NCBI GenBank assembly: GCA_001972305.1
Contig: BDDD01000918.1
Coordinates: 186,001-250,000, forward strand
Direction: 5' to 3'
Length of the DNA stretch: 64,000 nucleotides
DNA from: Cephalotus follicularis
Taxonomy: Eukaryota > Streptophyta > Magnoliopsida > Oxalidales > Cephalotaceae
The notes under the pieces were generated by a model. That model did no database searches. It was given only the letters and a program-made list of their open reading frames with translations, and was not told the DNA's origin. Shown in pieces: positions 34,325 through 45,218 of the stretch (position 1 is the stretch's first letter; each line of letters starts with the position of its first letter). A program made the translations under genes and the position numbers.

Positions 34325-34906
34325 TCAAATTTTTGTTTGAGGTACCCAACAGATTTGGGGTCCTTTGAGGTTAGTCACAATGGTTCCTTTGGGAACCCAA
34401 CTTTTCTTTATTCTAGTGAAGTTTGAATCATTCAAAATATTTTCTTTATAAAAACATGAAGTAGAGATATGGCCATTCTTACCACAATTATTACAAGATA
34501 CAATCATTTTTCCTTTATACAAAATGTTTCTTTTATAAAAGCAAGATGATGAAGTATGACCATATTTACCACAATGGCTACATGAAGTATGTGTCCTTTT
34601 CTTGAATATAGCATTTTTCTTATGATAGCATAATGCAGATACATGTCCACGTTTGTCACAAAAATTACAAGAGTTATTCATAATTTTCTTAAACATGACA
34701 TTCTTTTTATGAAAGCATGAAAAAGATGTAAGTCCAATCTTACCACAATAGTCACAAGAAATCTTTACAATTTTCTTCTTAATATGAACTTTTTCAACAT
34801 TCTCTTTTTCTATACTTTCTTTCCTTTCAAAGAAGTTTTGATAAAGCTTAACATTGTTCATCTCTTCATATCCTAGTCCAGCCTTATTAAATACACATCT
34901 TTGCAT
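34325..34906 (-). pseudogene. Copia-2 four-unit CCHC zinc-knuckle array
   Basis: A 193-codon open stretch with four CX2CX4HX4C knuckles about 34-37 residues apart: CDYCGKIGLTSFSC (His changed to Leu), CNFCDKRGHVSALC, CSHCGKYGHTSSSC and CNNCGKNGHISTSC. Each is followed by a Lys-rich linker with FKK or YK. It ends with SWVPKGTIVTNLKGPQICWV, the usual lead-in to SIRE protease. Such arrays bind nucleic acid. This is in addition to the conventional gag knuckle further upstream. Confidence 0.88.
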
Positions 34907-36263
34907 ACCAAGAAGATTTTCAAGCTTTTCACTACTATTAGAAAACTTTGAAAAAGTCTTCTTTAAAGTGTCTATCTCTTCCTTAATATTTCTACTTTCC
35001 TTTTCTAGAAAATCTACTTCATTTTCTAAAAGGTCTACTTAAATTTCATTTGAGTTATCTTCCTTAGCTAAATTAATTGATTTTAGTTCCTCATTTTCAT
35101 TTACTAAAGTCTTGACCATTTTCTTTAAAGAAGCAATCATAGAACTATATTTTTCTACAACTAAGACAAGTTCATCGTAAGTGACCTCATCATTTTCTTC
35201 CTCTTCTTCTTCCTCCAAAGCCATCAAAGCTAATTGAGCCACTTCTTCATTTGAGTCTTCATCAAACTAGACTCATCACTATCATCCCATGTGGCAATCA
35301 TAGCTTTCTTCTTCTTCTTCTTCTTCAAAAGATCCTTCTTTTTGAGTCGGGAGTAATCACTTTTGTAGTGCCCCGGTTTGTTGCACTCAAAGCAAATAAT
35401 CTCTTCTAGCTTACTTGAATCTCCCTTTTGGTAGATCTTCTTGTTTGGATTTCCACCAAACTTTTTCTTGCAAGCTAAGAATTTCTTGAATTTTCGTGTG
35501 ATGAGGGCTGGCTCTTCATTTTCATCATCGTCTTTAGAATCTTCAATTAAAGATGATTTCAACGCAACTATCTTCTTCTTCTTTTTCTCCTTCTCCTCGT
35601 CATTATCTTTCTTTTGCATCGAAAGCTCATGGGTCATTAGTGACCCTAGAAGATCATCCAAAGGAAGGATGTTGAGGTTCTTTGCTTCTTGATTGCAGTG
35701 ACCTTTGGCATCCACGATTTTGGCAAGCACCTAAGAATTTTTCTCACCATTTCGCTGTTAGAGTAAGTTTTATCCAAAGCTTGCAATGCATTAATAATAT
35801 TTGTAAATCTAGAAAACATAGATTTAATATCTTCATTCTCAATCACAGTGAACATTTCATAATCATGGACTAACATGCTAATCTTAGCTTCTTTGACTTG
35901 ATTTGTCCCTTCATAGGTGACCTCAAGTCTATCCTACATTTCTTTGGCGGAAATGCAAGACAGAATCCTATTGAAGTCATTTGAGTTTATAGCACAAATG
36001 ATAATATGTTTAGCTTTAGCATTTATTTGAACTCTTCTTCTATCATTATCATCATAAGTATTCCTAGGTTTAGAAATAACATTCACATTTTCAAGTGTGA
36101 CAGTAGGAAGATTTGGACCATCAACAATGAGGTCCCACAAGTTATAATCGAGGGATTGAATAAAAATAGTCATCTTAGCCTTCCAATGGCTATAGTTATT
36201 ATCGTCGAAGAAATGGGGTTTTCAGATATTTTGGCTCTCTCCGGTGTTCATGTTCATTGTCAT
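34907..36263 (-). pseudogene. Copia-2 gag
   Basis: Starts at ATG 36263 (MTMNM). The UBN2-type capsid region is NNYSHWKAKMTIFIQSLDYNLWDLI to SMFSRFTNIINALQALDK (about 36200-35770), followed by KILRCLPKSW. A stop within the first 15 codons, a TAG for Trp near 35935 and a frameshift near 35730 break it. The knuckle near 35375 reads CFECNKPGHYKSDY (last Cys changed to Tyr). An acidic and then coiled-coil-like segment follows (35242-35039, Glu-rich, with LVLVVEKYSSMIASLKKMV). Confidence 0.87.
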
Positions 36264-36281
36264 CCTAGATCGTTAAAGGCT

Positions 36282-37029
36282 TGAATTGTAGTTTCTAATA
36301 ATTTAGTTAACTTTTTCACAAATTCAAGTGAATACTATGAACTAAATGCATATATGCAATCAAAGGCAAATAAATAAAATAATTAAGGAGAGAGAGTAAG
36401 AGAGTTGCAAACACGGTTTTAGAGTGGTTCGGCTTAACTCTTGCCTACGTCCACTTTTACCAAGGATCTCCTTGAGTTTTCACTAGTCTCTGAATAAATT
36501 TGCAGGCTCTATTTGGTGTACCTTTACACTTTCTTCGTGATTGACCTCAATCACGAACAATTCTTTGGGTTCACTCCCCTAGGGTTCACTCCTTTATTAC
36601 AATCAAGGTGTATAATGAAGAGTTTGTGTTTGATCTTAACCTCTCAAAGGTTAGATTTTACAAGATAGATGCTCTCAAACTAATATGAACAAAATATAAG
36701 CTAAGGCACAAAATAGAACTTGATATGAAGCTTTTCGATGATCTTGGTTGGTCTTTGCAATTTGTTGTTTTCTCTTTGTATATTGATCACTTGTATTCTT
36801 GTTGTTATTGTTCTTTTTGTTCTCTTTGTGTATATAGCCATTTTTGACTTGAGAGATCCGTTGGTAGTGTCTTGGGGCTTGTTGCTTCAAGACGGCGCAT
36901 TAAAAATTTGCCAGAAATTGTCTCCAGTGCGCAAAGCGTCGACGGTGTTCTTCAATGCGTCGACGCTTATATGACAGTTGGAAGTTTGAATTTGAATCTT
37001 TGCTCTAAGCACTGGCGGTCTTGAATTTT
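36282..37029 (-). repeat. Copia-2 5' LTR, truncated
   Basis: Aligns with 27764-28510 of the 3' LTR and stops at GGTCTTGAATTTT, about 400 bp short. The primer site on its inner side is not intact: only AGCC of the usual TGGTATCAGAGCC remains next to the LTR edge (36276-36282), suggesting a small deletion. The motif GCGTCGACG lies at 36935-36966. Confidence 0.9.
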
Positions 37030-38689
37030 CAATGAAGATATTATTTATGGAAATGTGTTTACTCTATGTAATGCCCCATAATGTTTCCTTCTTGGAAATA
37101 AAGAAAATTTTGAGAATAAAGAGCTTATGCTTCGGATATGATATGTTAATGCAAGAGATTCCATGTTATTCTTTTGATGTATAGAAAAAAATTATGTTTC
37201 TCCTTCTGTTGGTAGAGAAAACAGTGTATGACTTTAGTCAAAGGACTAGCATGTGTTGCAATAGTACTTTGATGAAAGAAATAGAGGTATCTAGTCTGTG
37301 GACTAGTTTTATTTTGTCTTTTAATGAATGTTTGGTGTTATGAGTTTTCTGCTATCAAATACGTCCGAGGAGCTAAGGAGTCCTCGGATAGCAAGGCTGA
37401 GCAGGGCAAAGGCTGATAGTTATGCGTATGAGGTTTAATCCGAGGAGCTAGGTAGCCCTCCGATGATGAGATATGGATTTATTTATATGTGCATAGCTTA
37501 AGGCGTTGTCCCTGAATGCCTTAGAAGAAGAGAAAAGAGAGGGAGACCTCTGACAGCTTTAGAGATAGACGTGAGGCTCAACATTGAGTCCTCGGATGTG
37601 TGCCAGAGCAGAAAAAGAGATAAGTCAGAGGAAGACTTGATATTTCCTACGATAGTTTATATAGGGATTCAAGCGCTACAGTGCTTAAGTTAGTTAAGCT
37701 GTGCGTTTGGAGGAATGGTTTAGTGTAATGAAGAGAAGAGTAGAGGAGAAATGCTCGTGGAGGAGCTGTGTCCTCGGGCGTGAGCAGACCTGGGTGTTTG
37801 GTGTGCACGTGCAGAGAGCATGTGCGCATCCTGGACTTAAGCGAAACGGTGAGTTTGGTTCCTCAGTAGTTTCTTTTGAGTCCTCTACCCTGGCGTTCAG
37901 GTCGGGCGTTATGCAGACATTGGTGTTTTTTTTAATTGAGCATGTGAGAAGCACATGGGTGTTCTCCTTGGGCATTTAGTGATGCGGCGCATTTTGGAGT
38001 TCTTGGACGAAGGCAGAGTTGGTGACTTAGTAAAACGGGGAGTTTGAGTCCTCGGATCCTCTGTCTCCTGCCCTTTTAACCCTGCTTCTGTAATACCCCG
38101 TTCCTGTTTTTAGAGGATTTTATCTTAAGGCCTTGTTTGGCATGAAGAGGACTTAAGTGGAATTGTGGTAAGTTAATTTAAACATATGGACATGGTTAAG
38201 TTGGGTTATTATATTGTTTTAATGGATAGCTTCTTAAGGAAGCTTGTTGTTCCCAATGTTGTGTTGGAATAAGTTGTGGCAGTTGGTAAGTGGGCTGGCA
38301 GAGCCTTCTTGGTAAGTGGAGTTCAGGGGCATATGGGTTTTTGTTCTTTTGTTGTATGGTCCCCGGCCTGGGGAGGATATGTTATTCTTTTGTATGAGTC
38401 CCTAGCTTGTGGACAGGGGATGATATTTTGTGAACTTGATATATATTCTTTCGAAATGTTAATATGATGTGTTCTCTTGATGATTTGTTGTGTTTAAATG
38501 ATGAGAAATTGTGTTTTCATTTGAATTGCTATGTTACATTTTTCTGTTGTTATCGATAAGGTTACCCGAGGTCGGGCAGGTTGGGGGATCTCCCCGGGGT
38601 GGGGATCAACCTGTGGAGTTCGTGTCCTAACCTCTGGGTTAGTGTTGGAATGGTTTATGTTATGGTCTGGCTTATGTCGTCGGGCTCTG

Positions 38690-38835
38690 TCCGAGGAGAA
38701 CATGTTGTCCGAGGAGATGTCCGAGGAGAACGTGTTATCCAGGGAGGACATTCCCGAGGATGGCATGCCCAGGGAGGTCATGCCCGGGGAGGCATGCCTG
38801 AGGCGGACATGCCCGGGGAGGACATGTCCGTGGTC
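38690..38835 (+). repeat. GAGG-rich degenerate tandem repeat in solo LTR C
   Basis: About eight units of 16-21 bases built on CCGAGGAGRACATG / CCCGGGGAGGCATG. It creates Arg/Gly/Glu-rich open frames on both strands that are not genes. Confidence 0.75.
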
Positions 38836-38998
38836 AGTAGTCAAGTGAAAACATGCCCGAGGATGGCTCATCAGGGGAAGGCGTGTCTAAGGGTGGAAGT
38901 GCAGGTCTGGCTGGTGTATGTCGTTTTGTGTTGTGTGAGGTTGGCATCCCCTGCCCATGACCCCTAGCGAGATATAGTGTTGCGTTCTCTGCCCTGGC

Positions 38999-39472
38999 TG
39001 TAATATCCCGATTTTTCGTATAGAATTTTTGGGCTTTTCGATCTGTTTCGTATGGGCTATCGATTTTGTTTTGGTTTGTGGACTACCCGTTTTTCGGTTT
39101 GTTTTGCTTTTGGCTAGCCTAAGCAGGTTTTGGTCTTAGCCAGTGGGTTTTGATATTATGTCCATGATTAGATAAAATAATTTTTGGCTTTTTTTACGGT
39201 TATGTTCTTAGTAGTGATATGGTCGTGTATAGGCCAGTTATCTAAACAGTATGATGATTTTTGGATTATGATATTTTGGGTTATGATAAAGTTTTCAGAT
39301 TATGTTTCAGATTCAGTTTATGTTTCATGATGATACATGTTTTCAGATTTTTTTTGAACCACCACGTATTGATGATGATTAAGATTAAGATCTTGATATG
39401 TTTTAGTCAGTTTTGTGTGACACACCGACTCAGAATCGGGGGTGATCCCGATTCCGAATCGGGGGTGTTACA
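38999..39472 (+). mobile_element. Solo LTR D (474 bp) nested in solo LTR C
   Basis: Starts TGTAATATCCCGAT and ends ATCGGGGGTGTTACA, with a perfect CTGGC duplication (38994-38998, 39473-39477). The homologous stretch of LTR G lacks it, i.e. a clean empty site. The last 45 bases contain GAATCGGGGGTG twice. Its ends resemble Gypsy-2 LTR ends. No coding capacity. Confidence 0.9.
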
Positions 39473-41486
39473 CTGGCTCCCTCCCCTAGCACGTTCATTT
39501 AGTGGAACGGTACAATTGGGCAGTGGCTGTTATGTCCCTTTAGTTAAACTGTGTGTTTTGAAATGGTTATAAATGTATGGGTTATTTACAGTTATGCCAT
39601 TTCTGGTTTGCTTCTTCCCCGCCTTGCGTTTTGGCGTTGTTTTGGGCGTGTTTTGCGTGACGCTTTTGGCTTAGAGGAGATGGGAAATTCCTCCTTCCTG
39701 CCGAGCGGTTCGTCCGAGGTGGTTATCCTGACGGACGGGTCGTCACAGCCTCCGTTGTGTTTTGCCCAGGCTTTCTCCTCGGGATTTTGTGTAACGCGTC
39801 CCTGGTGCGATCCTTAGTGGGTTGCTTGGGCAATTTTGAGTAGAGAGGGTTGTTGGCGTGGTGTGACATCCCCGCAAAGCACGTCTCCGAAAGTAGGGCA
39901 GGAATGGGTCATGTCACTCTAAATCCTATGTGTGTGGTAGAAAGCAGCAGTGCATAATCTGTGTATCAGTCGAGGAACCTTTGACAAGCCTGTAAACGGC
40001 GCTTTGGACTGTAGACCAGTTGCCATATCTAGCTTTTTTGTCGCTTTGTGAGTTAATTATACTAATTAGGGGACACATGTCAACCTACGGAGTGAGAACT
40101 GCAGATATTTAGCCTAATGACAAGATTAAAATAATAACAGTCATTACATTGAAGGAAGGGAAATTGAGCACATGGGCGACCACCATGGTTAATCATGAGA
40201 GAAAGAAGCTTGCATCCCAAGTTCACTCTTTCTATTTATATATATGAGTGTAATTTTGTCCTGAGAATATGTCGGTTACTGCTGAGCCTTGATAGGATAA
40301 TTCGGCTAAGTGAAGAAGAGAAGGAGATTGAATCAAAGTAAGGATTCGTACTCATTTTCTAAAGTATTAAATGTCATGTTTTCCTCTGATATTTTTCTAG
40401 CAAATTGTTTTAATCATATCTTTTTTGTTTCTTGAGGAAATTTCAAATGGTTGAATGTTTTGGAAACCTTAGGATGTCCTCTAAAACTGTTATGTATGGT
40501 ATACTTCAGAATTTTCTCAATTTCTTTATGAAAATCTATGTTTAAAATTACTGCTCATGTCCTGCTATTACATGGAACCTGCAACTTTAAAAAAATCAAT
40601 TGTAGCTTCGTTTCTCATCTAAAAATTATGAACTTTATATTCCTGAATTCGATGAGATTTCTACTTTAACTTTGATGTTTTAAGATTTCTCTGAAAATGA
40701 ACATTTCTATATGAAATATCGGTTTTAGAAATGTTGAACAATGCTGTTTTTATGAATGCTTTGAGCTGATCACTCAAGGTACTAAGAAATGATTTATGAA
40801 ATGTGAAAATGTAATGAACTGAGATGAACGACTCTTGGATTGCGATTCAAAGAGGAATAATGGAGCGGAGAATGCTCATGGACATGCATGTGATGTAAGG
40901 ATCGTAATCGGGGAGTGCACAATGCCCTAGTGAAGCATGGTTCAATATGAGTTCTTTATGTTTTTATAACCCCCCCAGTTTTTATGAAATGTTTCTGATT
41001 CATGAGATATGATCAGAATAAGGAATGTGATGGATTATATTATTTTGAAAATCATACTGGGCTATTTATGCTCATTACTTTCAATGTTTTTGGTTTTCAT
41101 ATAAATTTTTAGGAAATGATTGAACGTGGAAAGTCGAGCTTTAGAAGGAGCTCATAAAAGATGTTTTGGAAAGAAATTATGTTATGAAATGATGTTTTGT
41201 ATAAACTGTTTATGATGTAATAAGTTAATGTTTTCCAAAGTGTAATGTTTCATGACAGATAAGGTATAGATGTAAGATGTTGACAATGATCATTATGGAA
41301 TAAATTGTTAAGAATTAGTATCGAATGTGATGAGACATATTGGAGATTATGAGCATTTAATGATAAATGTAGCAATAAGTAGGATTGTTAAAGTGGTTAA
41401 CGGTTACACCCCCATGTAACGCACCGGATCCTGGAAGCTTGCTTTGAGCATAAAGTGAATTCGGATCGGGGGTGCGTTACAATTTG

Positions 41487-41855
41487 GCTGATCTCCTGAA
41501 CACATTAAGGGAGGCAGAGGTAAATATGAAGAAGGGCAAAGTGCCCATTTTGGTGGTAGGACAGTCCTCCAGGCCCAGTGGAAAGGATAAGTCTTATCCT
41601 AAAAAGGGTAAGGCTAAAAGCAGGCCCTGCCACCTCAGCCTGTAGCCTTCAAGACCAAAGGTGCCAAACCACCCAGGCGAGTGCAGAAACAAGCTGCAGC
41701 TGTTCCTGTTGCACCCGAGGCTTCGACCTCTGCAGCTGCAGCTCAGCCCACTGAAAAGGGACCAGGTTTTTACTACGGGAAGATGGGGCACTGGAAGAGA
41801 AATTTTTCTTTTTACTTGAAATCCATAGGCAAAGGTATGCTTAACTTGTTGTTTA
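41487..41855 (+). pseudogene. Copia-1 gag, 3' half with decayed zinc knuckle
   Basis: The frame resumes in register with 20988 and carries LLNTLREAEVNMKKGK, the normal end of the Copia gag domain, then a Lys-rich linker. A frameshift near 41640 leads to an Ala-rich stretch and a knuckle reading FYYGKMGHWKRNF (about 41766-41804), in which every Cys of CX2CX4HX4C is replaced although the His and spacing remain. Confidence 0.85.
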
Positions 41856-42960
41856 TTGAAATTAATATGTATATTCATGATTCTTCTTATTGGATTTTGG
41901 ACATTGGATGTGGCACTCACTCATGTTCAAATTTATAGGTCCTCAGGGAAATAAGAAGCCTAGAGAGAGGCGAGGGAGACCTACGGCTTGCAGATGGCTC
42001 GATAGTCGAAGCCATAACTATTGCAACAGTGTATATTTTGTTGCCTATGGACCAAAGTCTTGTACTTAAACATTGATATATTCCCCTAATATTTTGCATA
42101 ACATTATATCAATCCCAACATTAGATGCTGAGGGTTTTGTTTGTAATATTAAGGACAAGTGTTGTACATTAATGTTAAATAATGTTATATATGCAAAATG
42201 TTTTCTTCATGATGGTTTATACAAGTTAACACAACATGAGATTGATGAAGAACATGAGGTTGTTAATAATATTCAACAAAATAATAAAACAAAGAGAGAT
42301 GACGATAATTCCACCTATCTCTGGCATTGCAGATTAGGTCAAGTAGGTGAGAAAATGATTCATAAATTGGACTCGGATCAATACTTTGATTTGTCACAGC
42401 ATCAACCGTTTCTAACCTGTGAATCTTGCCTTAAAGGCAAAATGACCAAATCTCCCTTCACTAGTCAAAGAGAGAGATTGGCGAAACTATTGGGCCTCGT
42501 ACATACGGATGTTTGTGGGCCCTTGACAATTTCTTGTAGAAGTGGTACTTCCTATTTTATAACATTTACTGATGATTATTAACGATATGGTTATTTGTAC
42601 CTCATGCGGTACAAATCTAAAACTTTTGAAAAATTCAAAGAATTCAGATTGGAAGTAGAAAAGCAAACTGGTGAAAGTATAAAAGTTCTGCCATCCGATT
42701 GCGGTGGAGATTATCTCTACACATAATTTTTAGATCATCTCAAAGATAATGGGATTACCTCTTAGTGGACACCTCCAGGTACACCACAACACAATGGTGT
42801 ATCTGAAAGGAGGAATCGTACCATGCTTGACATGGTATGCAACATGATGTCCAATGTTGATCTCCACTGTCCCTAGAGACTGCTTAATTCTTGTTGAACA
42901 GAGTTCTAACAAAGTATGTTCCCAAAACTCCATATGAGATGTTGAGTGGGAAGAAACCTC
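41856..42960 (+). pseudogene. Copia-1 protease and integrase
   Basis: The protease is recognised by YWILDIGCGTHSC (Asp codon at 41900-41902); canonical D-T-G reads D-I-G. After frameshifts, SPNILHNIISIPTLDAEGF opens a long stretch (42073-42582) with the pre-integrase domain (LWHCRLGQVGEKM, CESCLKGKM) and integrase start VHTDVCGPL (first Asp). The core continues with VLPSDCGGDY (second Asp) and PGTPQHNGVSERRNRTMLDM (Glu). Five or more stops lie between 42580 and 42960. Confidence 0.88.
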
Positions 42961-43783
42961 ACCTTAATTACTTAAGGATTTGAGGCTGTCTTGCATATGT
43001 CAATCAAGCAGAAACAAACAAATTGGAAACTAGGTTGATAAACTGTCAATTTGTGGGGTATCCCAAAGAATCAATGGGATATTATTTCTATTACCTTGCT
43101 AAAAACAAAGTCTTTGTCTTGAGGTATGTTATTTTCCTTGAGAAGGAATTCCTCTTGGAACAAAGTAGTGGGACTAAAATTGAGCTAGATGAGCAACTAA
43201 AAGCTACACAACTAAAAGACCTACCTGAACCTCCTCAAACATTAGAAACCCCTACAATCCAACCCGTAATTGCAACACCTCCTCGAAGGTTAGGCCGAGT
43301 ACCTCGGGCACCTAACCGATATTATGGTAGCTTCCTCATTGAGAGGACTCAAGAGGTAAATATCATGGATGAAGATCCATTGAGCTACCAAGAGGCCATA
43401 TCAAATGTGGACTCTGAAAAATGGCTTATTGCCATGAAATCTCAAATGGATTATATGTAATCCAATCAGGTTTTGAAGTTGACAGATGCACCTAAAGGGA
43501 TCAAACCCTTAGGGTGCAAATAGATCTTCAAACACAAAATTGGAGATGATGGGAAGGTAAAAACCTTCAAAGCTAGGCTAGTAGCCAAAGATTACAATCA
43601 GCGAGATAGAATAGACTATGAGGAAACATTCTTTCCTGTAGCCATGCTTAAATCCATTAGGATTTTGCTTACCATAGTTGCACACTATGATTATGAAATA
43701 TGACAAATGAATGTGAGGTTTGCCTAGATTAATGGAAACATTGAGGAAGACATCTATATGACTCAGCCTAAGGGCTTCATATC
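42961..43783 (+). pseudogene. Copia-1 integrase tail and RT start
   Basis: The open stretch 43023-43460 carries the post-integrase block CQFVGYPKESMGYYFY and the linker RRLGRVPRAPNRYYG, then the RT start EDPLSYQEAISNVDSEKWLIAM. RT continues (with stops) through GCKXIFKHKIGDDGK and RLVAKDYNQRDRIDYEETF, to MTQPKGFI at the Gypsy-3 insertion. ATATC (43779-43783) is the left target duplication. Confidence 0.87.
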
Positions 43784-45027
43784 TGTCACGCGCTGAACCG
43801 CGAGGGTAAACCCAAAAGACTCAACGCGTGAGATACCAATCCGTTCAGTCACTTCATCATTATATTCATATTCCAAAGTGCTATATACATATATAAAACT
43901 TAAATCAAATTCATATTATATCAGCGGAATACTCAATCCAAATAAAAACTAACTCTGAAAATCTCCCGAAAATCGGGCATGATGTATTCGTTTATCGGAC
44001 TTAACCCCCTGTAAAGAAAAACACATTTTTATATATTCACACTCCCGAAGGAGAAATCAACAGTTTATGTATATATGGGGCTCAGCCCTCAGCAAACACA
44101 ACTTAACTCAATATTACATCATTATAATGCCTCAAATGATGGGCCTGTCCATGTTTAATACATCAACACATATATCATAAGCACTGCCACATGTCGGCAG
44201 GTCGATAGCTAAAATAAAGCATCTCTTATACATCTTTAGATTTGTCTCTTTGCATAACAAGTCTAACATATCGGTACAGTTCAACTATAAACATAAGGCC
44301 ATTTGTACAACTCATATAAGCAAACCCATATCCATTACCATAAGTAAGATCATATACAATATGGCAAACCAAAATATGCTAAAGAGAACCCATCCGTCTC
44401 AGCCTGTATCATTTAATACAATTCATATAAGTAAATCCATAATATGATCATAACGAAACCATATACAATAACAACACAATCCCAACACCACTACTATCCA
44501 ACATCCAGCTTAAGTATCCATCCATCTCAATCCATTTCACTGTGATCCATCACATGGGCTTGAGCCAGACCCATTCCGCACACAGGGGAAATGGGTCAGC
44601 GACATAATGTCGTGTACGGTATACTATGTGATGTGTATGCAACAGTTATAATAGTAGCAATGTATGCATCAATACAGTAGTGTGACAGTGTAAGAGTATG
44701 TCGTGTAACGGTACAGTGATAGTACAGTGAACAGTGAACAGTAACGGTGTACAGTAACAGTGGCAGTGGTAGTAAAAGTAACTGTGCAGTGCAGTATATC
44801 AGTGTACAGTTGCGGACATATTCGATATACCAACCATCCCTAAGTGGGGTATATCTAGCTAGTCCTAATCACATCGAGGCTATAAGCCTGCAGACATTCC
44901 ATCAACAATCAATAATCATACATAGGGACAAACAATCCATAGGTCCATCCCACTATCTACGCACTCTCTGAGTCGTAGATGAGTAGGGTGAGATAACACT
45001 GACCACACAATGCTTACAGTAGGGCTT

Positions 45028-45218
45028 ATTCACAATGGTCCAAACCCATATCGTCTCGACTGTTCACAATAGTGCAGCCTATATTGCTCGACTGTTCACA
45101 ATAGTCCAACCTATATTGTCTCGGCTGTTCACAATAGTCCAGCCTATATTGTCTCGACTGTTCACAATAGTCCAGCCTATATTTTCTCGACTGTTCACAG
45201 TAGTTCAGCCTATATTAT
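45028..45218. repeat. 33-bp tandem repeat, six units
   Basis: Units contain TGTTCACAATAGTCCAGCC followed by TATATTGTCTCGAC. The equivalent array in the other LTR (50219-50378) has five. As 33 is a multiple of three, it gives spurious repetitive peptides. Confidence 0.92.

Larger units (their letters stand above)
27764..37029 (-). mobile_element. Copia-2: SIRE-like Copia element inside Gypsy-2
   Basis: Minus-strand element. The 5' LTR remnant is at the right (36282-37029), followed by gag, a CCHC array, protease, integrase, RT, RNase H, then an extra ORF after pol (30740-29514), several purine tracts and the 3' LTR (27764-28919). Integrase before RT marks Copia. The extra 3' ORF, long gag and multiple purine tracts fit the Sirevirus/Maximus lineage. 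In about 320 LTR bases I counted roughly 22 differences. Its right end is fused to the Gypsy-2 3' LTR through a 7-base overlap, so no target duplication can be seen. Confidence 0.92.
38089..39747 (+). mobile_element. Solo LTR C in the Gypsy-2 3' LTR
   Basis: Starts TGTAATACCCCG and ends GGGTCGTCACA, flanked by GCTTC (38084-38088) and GCCTC (39748-39752); the uninterrupted Gypsy-2 5' LTR has GCCTC here (near 22066). Same family as LTR G (61830-64000, opposite orientation): both share CTTTAGTTAAAC and GTGTTGCGTTCTCT blocks. It contains solo LTR D. About 1.18 kb without D. Confidence 0.9.
20989..41481 (+). mobile_element. Gypsy-2: Ty3/Gypsy element inserted in Copia-1 gag
   Basis: LTRs at 20989-23768 and 37023-41481, primer site at 23773, gag, protease, RT, RNase H and a residual integrase to 27763. 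It is flanked by ATCTG (20984-20988) and ATTTG (41482-41486), a 5-bp duplication with one C-to-T change. The Copia-1 frame continues across it. It hosts Copia-2 at 27764 and solo LTR C in its 3' LTR. In a sample of about 310 LTR bases I counted roughly 15 differences, mostly transitions. The integrase core, the polypurine tract and the first 11 bases of the 3' LTR are missing. Confidence 0.92.
37023..41481 (+). repeat. Gypsy-2 3' LTR, with solo LTR C inside
   Basis: Aligns with 21000-23768; lacks the first 11 LTR bases. It is interrupted at 38089-39747. It ends GGGTGCGTTACA at 41481, followed by the ATTTG target duplication and Copia-1 gag. Confidence 0.93.

Noticed and set aside
38531-38967. 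Overlapping ORFs of 105-128 codons on both strands
   Set aside because: Low-complexity Gly/Glu/Arg or Pro/His peptides from the GAGG-rich repeat of solo LTR C.
45028-45218. Regularly spaced repeats that might recall a CRISPR array
   Set aside because: Units are contiguous with no unique spacers, lie in a plant LTR, and recur in the paired LTR.
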